Shown here: positions 24,301 through 35,885 of the stretch, one piece after another | How positions within the stretch are numbered: the stretch's first letter is position 1 | How the letters are laid out: the number at the start of each line of letters is the position of its first letter | Source: Lepisosteus oculatus | Lineage: Eukaryota > Chordata > Actinopteri > Semionotiformes > Lepisosteidae | Direction of reading: 5' to 3' | Assembly (NCBI RefSeq): GCF_040954835.1 | Contig: NC_090698.1 | Span: 6,260,501 to 6,324,500, forward strand | DNA: 64,000 nucleotides | The notes under the pieces: generated by a model | What the model was told of the DNA's origin: nothing | The model's input: the letters and a program-made list of their open reading frames with translations, nothing else | Database searches by the model: none | Program-made: the position numbers and the translations under genes

Positions 24301-27300
24301 ACAACACTATAACAGGTTCACATGCCAAAGAAGCATCCTTCTCAACTGTGAGGAGCTGAGAAGGGCAGAGCTGGCTTCTGAGCCGCCACTGCCCTCTCTC
24401 ACGGGGCACAAGGCGGAGGAGGGGAAAAGGGAGAGGCAAGCCTGAGAGGGAATGAGATGACTGTGAGGGCAGAGACCAGTGAGAATGAGCCAGAACGAGT
24501 GGCCAACAGAGAGTAAAAGAGTGAGAGAGACAGAGTGAGCATTTTCCTACACTGCTAGTAATTTAATGCCTCTCCCAGCTAAAAGCGCTTTTAATAGCCC
24601 CTCCCCAAGATCAATTAGGAAGCAACAGCACTCTGGTCAACAAAACTTTCAAGGAGGTCAGATCCATCACAGGTCACAGACAAAAACACAGAACAGTTCC
24701 TGTACTCTGAAGGCTCCAGCTAGCCCAGCTGCAGAATTCTACCCTTGCTGGGAGGGGGATAAACCGTGAAGGGCTGTAGCACCCCCTACAGGTGATCTCC
24801 TGTAGCCTCAGCTCACTGCATGCGACAGAGACAGGGTGGGGGAATACAGCACAGTACAGGAACACAGTGAAGAGCACAGCAGCGCGTAGGGGTTCCAGGC
24901 TGACCTTGTCAATGTCGACCAGCTCGGTCTCGTAGATCTCAGCGATGGACATGTGGTGCTTCGCAGCGATGGTGAAACGACCCTGCGGAGTCACACACAA
25001 GGGGGTCAGGTGGGGGTCAGGGCAAGGTCAGCCTCACCCATCAGTTCCACATCGCAGAGGGTGTATGAGAGGTGGACACACAGGGGGCAGTGTCCTGGTG
25101 TGTGAGAGGTGGACACACAGGGGGCAGTGTCCTGGTGTGTGAGAGGTGGACACACAGGGGGCAGTGTCCTGGTGTGTGAGAGGTGGACACACAGGGGGCA
25201 GTGTCCTGGTGTGTGATGAGGTGGACACACAGGGGGCAGTGTCCTGGTGTGTGATGAGGTGGACACACAGGGGGCAGTGTCCTGGTGTGTGAGAGGTGGA
25301 CACACAGGGGGCAGTGTCCTGGTGTGTGAGAGGTGGACACACAGGGGGCAGTGTCCTGGTGTGTGAGAGGTGGACACACAGGGGGCAGTGTCCTGGTGTG
25401 TGAGAGGTGGACACACAGGGGGCAGTGTCTGGGTGTGTGAGAGGTGGACACACAGGGGGCAGTGTCTGGGTGTGTGATGAGGTGGACACACAGGGGGCAG
25501 TGTCTGGGTGTGTGATGAGGTGGACACACAGGGGGCAGTGTCCTGGTGCGTGAGAGGTGGACACACAGGGGGCAGTGTCTGGGTGTGTGATGAGGTGGAC
25601 ACACAGGGGGCAGTGTCCTGGTGCGTGAGAGGTGGACACACAGGGGGCAGTGTCTGGGTGTGTGATGAGGTGGACACACAGGGGGCAGTGTCTGGGTGTG
25701 TGAGAGGTGGACACACAGGGGGCAGTGTCCTGGTGTGTGAGAGGTGGACACACAGGGGGCAGTGTCTGTGTGTGTGAGAGGTGGACACACAGGGGGCAGT
25801 GTCCCGGTGTGTGAGAGGTGGACACACAGGGGGCAGTGTCCCGGTGTGTTAGAGGTGGACACACAGGGGGCAGTGTCCCGGTGTGTGAGAGGTGGACACA
25901 CAGGGGGCAGTGTCCCGGTGTGTGAGAGGTGGACACACAGGGGGCAGTGTCCGGGTGTGTGAGAGGTGGACACACAGGGGGCAGTGTCCCGGTGTGTGAG
26001 AGGTGGACACACAGGGGGCAGTGTCCCGGTGTGTGAGAGGTGGACACACAGGGGGCAGTGTCCGGGTGTGTGAGAGGTGGACACACAGGGGGCAGTGTCC
26101 GGGTGTGTGAGAGGTGGACACACAGGGGGCAGTGTCCGGGTGTGTGAGAGGTGGACACACAGGGGGCAGTGTCCTGGTGTGTGAGAGGTGGACACACAGG
26201 GGGCAGTGTCCGGGCGTGTGAGAGGTGGACACACAGGGGGCAGTGTCCGGGTGTGTGAGAGGTGGACACACAGGGGGCAGTGTCCGGGTGTGTGAGAGGT
26301 GGACACACAGGGGGCAGTGTCCTGGTGTGTGATGAGGTGGACACACAGGGGGCCGTGTCTGGGCATGTGAGAGGTGGACACACAGGGGGCCGTGTCTGGG
26401 TGTGTGATGAGGTGGACACACAGGGGGCAGTGTCTGGGTGTGTGATGAGGTGGACACACAGGGGGCAGTGTCTGGGTGTGTGATGAGGTGGACACACAGG
26501 GGGCAGTGTCTGGGTGTGTGATGAGGTGGACACACAGGGGGCAGTGTCTGGGTGTGTGATGAGGTGGACACACAGGGGGCAGTGTCTGGGTGTGTGATGA
26601 GGTGGACACACAGGGGGCAGTGTCTGGGTGTGTGATGAGGTGGACACACAGGGGGCAGTGTCTGGGTGTGTGATGAGGTGGACACACAGGGGGCAGTGTC
26701 TGGGTGTGTGATGAGGTGGACACACAGGGGGCAGTGTCTGGGTGTGTGATGAGGTGGACACACAGGGGGCAGTGTCTGGGTGTGTGATGAGGTGGACACA
26801 CAGGGGGCAGTGTCTGGGTGTGTGATGAGGTGGACACACAGGGGGCAGTGTCTGGGTGTGTGATGAGGTGGACACACAGGGGGCAGTGTCTGGGTGTGTG
26901 ATGAGGTGGACACACAGGGGGCAGTGTCTGGGTGTGTGATGAGGTGGACACACAGGGGGCAGTGTCTGGGTGTGTGATGAGGTGGACACACAGGGGGCAG
27001 TGTCTGGGTGTGTGAGAGGTGGACACACAGGGGGCAGTGTCTGGGTGTGTGATGAGGTGGACACACAGGGGGCAGTGTCCGGGTGTGTGAGAGGTGGACA
27101 CACAGGGGGCAGTGTCCGGGTGTGTGAGAGGTGGACACACAGGGGGCAGTGTCTGGGTGTGTGATGAAGTGGACACACAGGGGGCAGTGTCCTGGTGTGT
27201 GATGAGGTGGACACACAGGGGGCAGTGTCCTGGTGTGTGAGAGGTGGACACACAGGGGGCAGTGTCCTGGTGTGTGAGAGGTGGACACACAGGGGGCAGT

Positions 27301-30300
27301 GTCTGGGTGTGTGATGAGGTGGACACACAGGGGGCAGTGTCCTGGTGTGTGAGAGGTGGACACACAGGGGGCAGTGTCCTGGTGTGTGAGAGGTGGACAC
27401 ACAGGGGGCAGTGTCTGGGTGTGTGAGAGGTGGACACACAGGGGGCAGTGTCCTGGTGTGTGATGAGGTGGACACACAGGGGGCAGTGTCTGGGTGTGTG
27501 ATGAGGTGGACACACAGGGGGCAGTGTCCTGGTGTGTGATGAGGTGGACACACAGGGGGCAGTGTCTGGGTGTGTGAGAGGTGGACACACAGGGGGCAGT
27601 GTCTGGGTGTGTGATGAGGTGGACACACAGGGGGCAGTGTCTGGGTGTGTGATGAGGTGGACACACAGGGGGCAGTGTCCTGGTGTGTGATGAGGTGGAC
27701 ACACAGGGGGCAGTGTCCTGGTGTGTGATGAGGTGGACACACAGGGGGCAGTGTCTGGGTGTGTGATGCTTTGGGCACTCCTCCATCCTCACCATGTCGG
27801 TGTAAATCTCGATGGCTCGGTTCAGACAGTTAATGGCCTCTGTGGAAAAGAATCCAACAGTGAATCCAAGAGAAAGACAGTCAGTGAAAGTCCCTTTCTT
27901 TGTCTAAAATCAAAACTCAGCTCTCTTGTCCTAGGGGGACTACAGTCCACAAGAATGTTGTCTTCACATCATCACTAAAAGCTGAGAAAAAGTTAAACTA
28001 AACCTTAGTTCAATTGTGTTGGCCTTCACCGGAATTACGTGTGTGTTTCTAGATCTGCAAGTTCAGACTTGCACAGCTGCTGAGGGAAAATGGGGAGTAA
28101 AACACTGTAAAAACGACAGTTATTCCCCTGAACGAGGGCGAGAAGAACACGGAGAGACAGAAGGGGCCACAGACAGAGCCAGACAGAAAGAAAGGCAGGA
28201 AAAGACTAGGAGGCCGAGAGAGACAGGCCGACTGGACGGAGAGCACATGGAGATAAAGATTAACGAGGATATTAGGAAAGATGCTAAATCCAGCATCAGG
28301 TGGGCTGTTAGAACAGAAGGGAAGGAGCACAGAGGCCTGGACAGAAGGCATGAGCGCACCTTGTGGGTCGGCTTTCTTGAAGGCGTTGCCAGCGTCAATG
28401 AAATTGGTGGCGGCATCATGTTTACTCTGCAGCTGCAGGTGGAGCTGTGCTGCCTGGGAGAAGGCATTCCCCGCCGCTGAAACACAGAGCACTGCATTTA
28501 TCAGGCTGTATTTTAAACACCACTACAGCACTGCACACACACACTGCTACAGCACTGTATCACACCGCACTGCACACACACACCGCTAGAGCACCGCATC
28601 ACAACGCTCTGCACACACACTGGTACAGCACTGTATCACACCGCACTGCACACACACACTGCTACAGCACCGCATCACACCTCACTGCACACACACACAC
28701 TGGTACAGCACCGCATCACACCTCACTGCACACACACACACACACACTGCTACAGCACCGCATCACACCTCACTGCACACACACTGCTACAGCACCGCAT
28801 CACACCTCACTGCACACACACGCTGCTACAGCACCGCATCACACCTCACTGCACACACACACTGCTACAGCACCGCATCACACCTCACTGCACACACACA
28901 CTGCTACAGCACCGCATCACACCTCACTGCACACACACACTGCTACAGCACCGCATCACACCTCACTGCACACACACACACTAGTACAGCACCGCATCAC
29001 ACCTCACTGCACACACACACTGCTACAGCACCGCATCACACCTCACTGCACACACACACAGTGCTACAGCACTGTATCACACCTCACTGCACACACACAG
29101 TGCTACAGCACCGTATCACACCTCACTGCACACACACACACACTGCTACAGCACCATATCACACCGCACTGCACACACAAACTGGTACAGCACCGTATCA
29201 CACCTCACTGCACACACACTGCTACAGCAATGTATCACACCTCACTGCACACACACACTGGTACAGCACTGTATCACACCGCACTGCACACACACACTGG
29301 TACAGCACTGTATCACACCTCACTGCACACACACACTGGTACAGCACTGTATCACACCTCACTGCACACACACACTGGTACAGCACCGCATCACACCTCA
29401 CTGCACACACACTGCTACAGCAATGTATCACACCTCACTGCACACACACACTGGTACAGCACCGTATCACACCTCACTGCACACACACACTGGTACAGCA
29501 CCGTATCACACCTCACTGCACACACACACTGGTACAGCACCGTATCACACCTCACTGCACACACACACTGGTACAGCACCGCATCACACCTCACTGCACA
29601 CACACACTGCTACAGCACCGTATCACACCTCACTGCACACACACACTGGTACAGCACTGTATCACACCTCACTGCACACACACACACTGGTACAGCACTG
29701 TATCACACCTCACTGCACACACACACAGTGCTACAGCACTGTATCACACCTCACTGCACACACACACTGCTACAGCACTGCATCACACCTCACTGCACAC
29801 ACACAGTGCTACAGCACCGCATAACACCTCACTGCACACACACACTGGTACAGCACTGTATCACACCTCACTGCACACACACTGGTACAGCACTGTATCA
29901 CACCTCACTGCACACACACACTGGTACAGCACTGTATCACACCGCATTGCACACACACACTGGTACAGCACTGTATCACACCTCACTGCACACACACACT
30001 GGTACAGCACTGTATCACACCTTACTGCACACACACACTGGTACAGCACCGCATCACACCTCACTGCACACACACACTGGTACAGCACCGCATCACACCT
30101 CACTGCACACACACACACACACACACTGCTACAGCACCGCATCACACCTCACTGCACACACACACACACACACACACTGCTACAGCACCGCATCACACCT
30201 CACTGCACACACACACTGCTACAGCACTGTATCACACTGCACTGCACACACACGCTGCTACAGCACCACATCACACCTCACTGCACACACACACTAGTAC

Positions 30301-33300
30301 AGCACCGCATCACACCTCACTGCACACACACACTGCTACAGCACTGTATCACACCGCACTGCACACACACACTGGTACAGCACTGTATCACACCTCACTG
30401 CACACACACACTGGTACAGCACGGCATCACACCTCACTGCACACACACACTGGTACAGCACTGTATCACACTGCACTGCACACACACACTGCTACAGCAC
30501 CGCATCACACCTCACTGCACACACACACTGGTACAGCACCGCATCACACCTCACTGCACACACACACTGGTACAGCACCGCATCACACCTCACTGCACAC
30601 ACACACTGCTACAGCACCGCATCACACCTCACTGCACACACACACAGTGCTACAGCACCGCATCACACCTCACTGCACACACACACAGTGCTACAGCACT
30701 GTATCACACCTCACTGCACACACACACTGCTACAGCACCGCATCACACCTCACTGCACACACACGCTGCTACAGCACCGCATCACACCTCACTGCACACA
30801 CACACAGTGCTACAGCACTGTATCACACCTCACTGCACACACACACTGCTACAGCACCGCATCACACCTCACTGCACACACACACAGTGCTACAGCACCA
30901 CATCACACCTCACTGCACACACACTGCTACAGCACTGTATCACACCTCACTGCACACACACACACTGCTACAGCACCGCATCACACCTCACTGCACACAC
31001 ACACACTGCTACAGCACCGCATCACACCTCACTGCACACACACACTCCGCTATGACCCCTCCTTCCTTCTCACTGTCTCTGTCTCTTACCACTCCAGTTC
31101 TTGGCCATCTTGAACATGTTGGCAGCGCGTGCGTACATCTCGCATGCCTCCTCAACCTTCGATGAGCCCCTGGACACCCAGCCAGGAACAGAGGGAGGGA
31201 CACAGGCAAGGTCAGAGCCTACTACTTTACGTAGATGTAAAAACAAATGTTTTAGAGCAAGTTCCTTCCCGTCATCAGTCTGATTCCCTAACGCATTAAC
31301 ACTGCATAGTTCTGACAAACAAAACTGAGCCAACAGGGATCTAAAGTACCCAGGTAACATCTTTCCAAATGCTGCTGCAGTTAGTGAATTATATTTTACT
31401 GAAGGAAATTATCTGAATTTGTTCCCGTCCAGTGGATCAACGGACAGGTGGAAACACAAGCAGAGCCACTCTGTGGGCGGAGACTGAGGAAAGACGTTCT
31501 TCCCTGCTGGGGAGAGCGAGAGGTGGCTTAGTTCCCAAGCTAAAGGGGAACTGAAATATACGATTTTAGATTTCGGGGTTAGGAAAAAAACAGCATTGAT
31601 GGGTGCATTTCAAACCACAATAACAGTCAAACGTGCACAGTAACTTGTCAAGCCTCCAAGTTACATCACATAGTTGCTGAAATTCCCAGGTGTGTTCTGT
31701 GATTGAGAAAGAGGCAACAAAACTACCGGTGACGTGTTGTGGCCCTATTACATCACAAAACAAGCCGGCTTTTAATCCACTGTGTTTTTCACATTGCAGA
31801 AACACACCTGAAGGAAGGCACACATTTCTACAGTGGTCTCTTTTTTTTTCTCCTTTCAACACGGAATAAACCTTAACCTGTTCCTTTGTAAATAAATCTC
31901 TTTTAATCCAGCAGAAATGTTGCTTCAGGTTTTGAAACGTTTTACAGACAAATACCACTTACTTGTTTACTCTTGCATACAGATCATTTCTGTGGTGAAA
32001 TGTCTGCTGCACAATCGGTTCCTATCGGTTCACTAGTCAGTATGGAGACTAGTGAGCAGGAAGGGTCGCATCGCGTCGCAACTCGGATGTTTGAGTTCGC
32101 GACAACATGGTGACTTACAGTACTTGTGCTTAATTCAGATTTGTCTTTTTTTTTCCTATATGGTCAATGAATCATTTTGTTACCAAGTTGTAATAACCGG
32201 TCTGAGAAACTGGGACTGCAGTTTCCCTTTAAGATACGCACCTCTACCTCTGAATAAACTTCACCCAGATGCTGATTCTCCAGAAGCACAAGAGGGGGTG
32301 TTGCCTGCCTGCCTGCCTGCACACACCTGCATGTTTCCCTCCTCTTCTGCAATTTCCCTCACGGGATCAATAAAGTATCTATCTATCTTATTGTCACAGT
32401 ACGAAATTCACACACAGAGCTGCCCCCTAACACACACTCACTGTCCTGCTGGGCTCCATTTCTGCTACAACACAGCATCTCAGCTTAGATGCCTCGATAA
32501 GATTCTCTATCGTCTACTGTAATTATTCATTATCAGTACAACAACAGGATTGTTCAGTAGAACAGTCCTGTTACAATAGGAGCTACAGTCCCAGTACAGT
32601 GAAATAGTCCTCTTACAATAGGAGCTACAGTCCCAGTACAGTAGAACAGTCCTGTTACAGTAGGAGCTACAGTCCCAGTACTGTAGAACAGTCCTGTTAC
32701 AATAGGGGCTACAGTCCCAGTACAGTAGAACAGTCCTGTTACAGTAGGAGCTACAGTCCCAGTACAGTAGAACAGTCCTGTTACAATAGGGGCTACAGTC
32801 CCAGTACAGTGGGACAGCCCTTTTACAACTGGTCCCTACACGACAGTTCAGGTAGAGGACACTCTGAATGTTCTGTGTTGCGGTGGAAGACAGACCAGTG
32901 CTCCTCACTGGGTCAGACCATGCGGACCCGGTGTCAGAGTACTTTGTTTACAGTCTGGTGTCGTGTGATCAGCTGACTCGACGACACATGTGACCGCGGA
33001 GCTCGTAACCGCAGCTCCCAGACCTGCGTCCCTCCCCGAACTCGGCAGAACAATCGACCCAGGAAGGAACAGGCTGGCAAATCGATGATCAAGCAACTTT
33101 TCAGCCCGTAGCTCAACGGTGCTGTACAACTTTTCTAAAAAAAAAAAGTTAAAAATGTATTTATCGATGGTGTCCTTTTATTTCGCATGGAGGTCGATAT
33201 CGTTATGCCACATGACCAGGAGCGTTCCCAAGCATACATGACAGCCTTTTACGGCCAGGCCTCTGCTTCTGTACCGTCAGCCGCACGCCCTCGGATTTTC

Positions 33301-33483
33301 CTAACGAGCTTAGACCGTCTACGAGCTCTCCTTCCCCGGCAGCCAAACCGATCGCGACCCCGCTCCGCCGCCACCTGCCACTCACCCAAACAACGTCCCG
33401 AAGAAAGACTGCGACGATTTGATTTTTCTTTCGGCCTCTGCCATGAGGGCCAGTGCTTCCTTTTCTTTCCCGGAATTGTCCAT
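21400..33483 (-). CDS. napa: Alpha-SNAP (NSF attachment protein alpha), 11 coding exons, complete
   Basis: Alpha-SNAP is the adaptor that binds assembled SNARE bundles and recruits and stimulates the ATPase NSF to disassemble them after membrane fusion. Exons in transcript order: 33386-33483, 31090-31169, 28360-28476, 27793-27839, 24905-24982, 24190-24245, 23137-23221, 22387-22491, 22172-22240, 21933-21983 and 21400-21501. All introns are GT/AG and all phases join, giving 888 nt, i.e. 295 residues, exactly the human NAPA length. Recognisable parts are the start [20 protein letters not shown], the TPR-like helical hairpins ([60 protein letters not shown]), the SRECKL stretch and the C-terminal [19 protein letters not shown] with a penultimate leucine (DLR end) needed to stimulate NSF. 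NAPB is the closest alternative, but [13 protein letters not shown] and the NAPA-type end fit napa better. Introns 1, 3, 4 and 6 are filled with minisatellites. Confidence 0.95.
21500..21765 (+). repeat. GA-rich simple sequence in napa intron 10
   Basis: Irregular gagagaga blocks broken by short other words. On the gene strand it is CT-rich and leads into the exon 11 acceptor. Confidence 0.6.
22874..23087 (+). mobile_element. Hairpin-bodied interspersed element, complete copy with target duplication
   Basis: The head is gtagttcaggtgcggagctg, cgtcagcatgcgtaggctgc, aaaggaacaag. The left arm includes attccaggctgaaaaagaaa and acaacgtttcggctgtgg, and the spacer is cttcagatgtgagg. The right arm includes ccatggccgaaacgttgtgt and cagcctggaataaacctatg, ending acttgttcc. 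The word aatatagtactgt precedes (22860-22872) and follows (23088-23100) the element, a 13-bp duplication. It lies in napa intron 7, about 50 bp from exon 7. Confidence 0.85.
23225..24120 (+). repeat. Minisatellite in napa intron 6, unit about 29-31 bp
   Basis: About 30 copies of units like ccctggcacactcactcttc followed by acacacacgcg, with variants ctgacacactc, ctggcacactaac and cactgacaaattc. A block of several units at 23330-23470 recurs at 23670-23790, showing higher-order duplication. Confidence 0.9.
25060..27765 (+). repeat. Large minisatellite in napa intron 4, units of 37 and 38 bp
   Basis: About 72 tandem copies of ggtggacacacagggggcag followed by tgtcctggtgtgtgaga (37 bp) or tgtctgggtgtgtgatga (38 bp). 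Sub-variants (cctggt, cccggt, ccgggt, ctgggt) occur in blocks; 26400-27000 is an almost pure run of the 38-bp ctgggt/gatga type. The array occupies nearly the whole intron between exons 5 and 4. It generates long open frames in several minus-strand frames because the unit has no stop there. Confidence 0.95.
28530..31045 (+). repeat. Large minisatellite in napa intron 3, unit about 39-41 bp
   Basis: About 63 copies of cactgcacacacacactgct or ...ctggt followed by acagcaccgcatcacacct. Length variation comes mainly from the internal (ca)n. Variants are gct/ggt/agtgct, ccgcat/ctgtat and cctcac/ccgcac. The array lies between exons 3 and 2 and ends about 45 bp from exon 2. Plus-strand open frames of over 600 codons here are repeat artefacts. 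Confidence 0.95.
31842..31890 (+). mobile_element. Hairpin-bodied interspersed element, right-end fragment
   Basis: ctcctttcaacacggaataa followed by accttaacctgttcc is the right terminus of the family, with all else missing. It lies in napa intron 1. Confidence 0.5.
32270..32395 (+). mobile_element. Non-LTR retrotransposon 3' end with ATCT repeats
   Basis: A ctgcctgcctgcctgc run precedes gcaatttccctcacgggatc and aataaagtatctatctatct. The short tandem word at the 3' end is typical of fish L2/CR1-type LINE ends. The family name is not certain. Confidence 0.5.
32540..32820 (+). repeat. 42-bp minisatellite in napa intron 1
   Basis: About 6.5 copies of cagtagaacagtcctgttac followed by aataggagctacagtcccagta (split here; 42 bp in all). 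The same unit forms the larger array at 57907-58550. The inner word aacagtcctgtt is a perfect inverted repeat around a 2-bp centre. Confidence 0.95.
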
Positions 33484-33660
33484 GATTGCGTCCGCGCTGA
33501 CAGTGCGCTTTGCTTCGGTTACACTGCGGCGCCTGTGGGCTTCGCTCCGGTCTGCGCCTGACGCCTGACACATCTCGCTGAAGCCGCGGGCCGGCGCCCG
33601 TGTCACGTGGGAGGGGCGCAGCAAAGGCACGCGCCGGGCCCGCCTGCCAGAGACCGTGAA
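33484..33660 (-). promoter_or_regulatory. napa: napa 5'UTR and proximal promoter
   Basis: GC-rich, CpG-containing sequence lies directly upstream of the napa ATG (context caatcATGg). An E-box CACGTG occurs at about 33604-33609. There is no TATA box. The transcription start cannot be placed from sequence alone. Confidence 0.45.
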
Positions 33661-33687
33661 GCACAACACTGCAGCGCTGTCGACGTG

Positions 33688-34250
33688 TAATAATAATAAT
33701 TGCTTACACTTATATAGCGCTTTTCTGGACACTCCACTCAAAGCGCTTTACAGGTAATGGGGACTCCCCTCCACCACCACCAATCTGCAGCATCCACCTG
33801 GATGATGCGACGGCAGCCATAGTGCGCCAGAACGCTCACCACACACCAGGTATCCGTGGGGAGGAGAGCAGAGAAATGAAGAGGGGGATTGTTAGGAGGC
33901 CATGATTGATAAAGGCCGATGGTAAATTTGGCCAGGACGCCGGGGTTACACCCCTACTCTTTTCAAGAAGTGCCCTGGGATTTTTAATGACCACAGAGAG
34001 TCAGGACCTCGGTTTTACGTCTCATCCAAAGGACGGCACCTGTTTACAGTATAGTGTCCCCGTCACTATACTGGGGCATTAAGACCCACCTGGACCGCAG
34101 AGTGAGCGCCCCCTACTGGTCCCACTAACGCCTCTTCCAGCAGCAACCTTAGTGTTTCCCAGGAGTCTCTCCCCTCCAGGTACTGACCAGGCTCACACCT
34201 GCTGGGCTCCAGTGGGTTGCCAGTTGTGAGTTGCAGGGTGATATGGCTAC
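33688..34250 (-). mobile_element. 5S rRNA-derived SINE, full-length copy (~560 bp)
   Basis: On the minus strand the head gtagccatatcaccctg parallels 5S rRNA GGCCATACCACCCTG. About 45 bases later gagcctggtcagtacctgga and ggggagactcctgggaaa parallel the 5S box C region. A body of about 330 bp follows (aagaggcgttagtgggacca, then ccccagtatagtgacgggga). The LINE-like tail cctgtaaagcgctttgagtg, gtccagaaaagcgctatata ends in (att)n. It is the reference copy for this window. Confidence 0.85.
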
Positions 34251-34366
34251 TGGCTGCTGGCTGCTGTGTAGTGGTGACCGTGCCACTGGCAAGCTTTCGA
34301 CAATCTCCACGATATGCCATCATCTCAGTAGAGTGAAAGCAAGAGTATTGTAGAAGTATGATACAA

Positions 34367-34540
34367 AGGGAGCAAGCCATAGGTTTATTCCAGGCTGGAA
34401 AGAGAAGAAAGACGACATTTCGGCTGTGGAGCCTTCTTCGGGTGAAACATTTTCCCTCTTCTCTCTTCAGCTTGGAATAAACCTATTACTTGTTCCTTTT
34501 GAGCCTAGGCATGCTGACGCCACCTCCCCACCTGAACTAC
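34367..34540 (-). mobile_element. Hairpin-bodied interspersed element, minus orientation
   Basis: Read on the minus strand it starts gtagttcaggtggggaggtg and continues gcgtcagcatgcctaggctc, aaaaggaacaag. Both arms are present (ccgaaatgtcgtctttcttc on the right) and it ends tggcttgctcc. It has the same polarity as the complete copies, which shows that the head is a genuine part of the element. No clear target duplication is visible. Confidence 0.75.
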
Positions 34541-35529
34541 TTCTGTACAACAGAAAAGTGCATGTACACACTAATAGTCCAAAATTAGTGGACTAATTCT
34601 GCAGTGTTGACAGGTGTCTGCAAACAGGTGTATGGGAGACCGATTGCATGGCTTGACGTGTTGTTTCCTACATTGTGTATGTGTGTGTGTCAAATGTGTG
34701 TTCCTGGGAATGTTACCGCAACAGGTCCCTAAGAGGACAGCACAGAGAGTCAGTTTCCATCCCCCGTCTCGAACACCTTCAGGTGGGTAACAGGACCAGC
34801 CCTCCAGCCTCGAGCTCAGGATTCCTATACCGGACAGCGCTTCCGTGCGGCCGGAAGCCGTTACTATGGTAACCAGTCCGATCCCAGTGAATCTTCGATC
34901 TCGTGTTTTTTAGAAACGAACAACCAGCAGGCACTAGGGAAGCTTTAAAAAATGTTTTTTCAATGATTTTTTTTAAATTACAATTCAAAATCCCGTCAAA
35001 TGCCCTTAATAAAAGACAAGGACGCCCGTTAACCCGTTCAGTTTTTATTTAGTAACGTATTCAACAAACCTTGAAGCGAAGTTCCACAGCTCGACAGAAT
35101 GAGAAAAATCAGACAGTTCAAACTGGCCAAATTTAGACAAAGGAATTACAGTAGTTACAGCCAAACAACGCTTTAAGGGAAATTTCGACAGGAATGCCTT
35201 TGAGCACTGCAGCGAGGTCCACCGTCGGGTGGAGGCTGGTGTCTGGTACCCGCAGATACCGGTTTAACAACCGGTCTGGTCTCTCGCCGCTGTGCGCAGC
35301 TCGGACGCGCAATCGTGCGTTTCGGCACCGCGGGGCTGCTCCAGCCTTCCGGCGAGAGGACGAGAATTTCGTCCCCCGGTTTTTTGATTTTCAAAGTGTG
35401 AAATCCGCATACGCTTCCCGCTGCGCATGGGGGACGGTCCCTAAACCGTGCGTCCCCTTTCGCCCTCCGTTTTCCGGGCGGTGCGGCACTTTGCAGCATG
35501 ACCCTGGATATGAAAGAATCATTTCCCGT

Positions 35530-35658
35530 CGGAAGGTGGGCCGCGGGCTGGGGTTCGGCTATGTGTGACTTCCGAACGAGCTTCTGCGCCCGCCTTCCGT
35601 TTCATTCCCCGGTAACCGTGGTGCCCCGAGCCGGCGGCAGGATCCCCTAGCGACCGGG
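35530..35658 (+). promoter_or_regulatory. Candidate CpG promoter / 5' untranslated exon of the zbed gene
   Basis: CpG-rich sequence ends in cctagcgaccgg|gtgagtgt, a strong splice donor on the plus strand. The next plus-strand gene has a good acceptor (tgtctcctcag) at about 36927, just ahead of its ATG. This suggests a non-coding first exon here and an intron of about 1.27 kb. Inferred, not proven. Confidence 0.4.
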
Positions 35659-35837
35659 TGAGTGTTGCGGGCTGTCCAGTCCGGCGCAGGCCGGCGGCGC
35701 GCCGGGTGTCGACGTTACCTGACCGCTGGTCTAAGTAAACTGTTACTCGAGTCATGTGTCATTGCAGAGGGGGGGTAGCGACGGCTTAAGTCGCGACTTA
35801 CACAGCCCGGGAAACGCAGGACTCGACCTGAGCGTTT

Positions 35838-35885
35838 ACACACACACACACACAAACAACAACAACAACAACAACAACAAACACG
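35838..35885 (+). repeat. (AC)n(AAC)n microsatellite
   Basis: acacacacacacacac runs into aacaacaacaacaacaac. It lies in the inferred first intron of the zbed gene. Confidence 0.85.

Noticed and set aside
25034-27795. Minus-strand open frames of 648-914 codons rich in [15 protein letters not shown]
   Set aside because: They are translations of the 37/38-bp minisatellite in all three frames, and they lie inside a napa intron. No start context, splice context or non-repeat sequence supports a protein.
23225-31045. Repeat arrays considered as CRISPR-like
   Set aside because: Units are contiguous with no unique spacers, and the DNA is vertebrate with introns.
28447-31165. Plus-strand open frames of 616-664 codons rich in [13 protein letters not shown]
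   Set aside because: They come from the intron 3 CA-rich minisatellite lacking stops. The strand is opposite to napa and there is no unique coding sequence.
35173-35755. Minus-strand open frames near a minus AATAAA at about 35048
   Set aside because: Low-complexity translation in a CpG-rich area with no domain or splice support. More likely part of the zbed promoter region.
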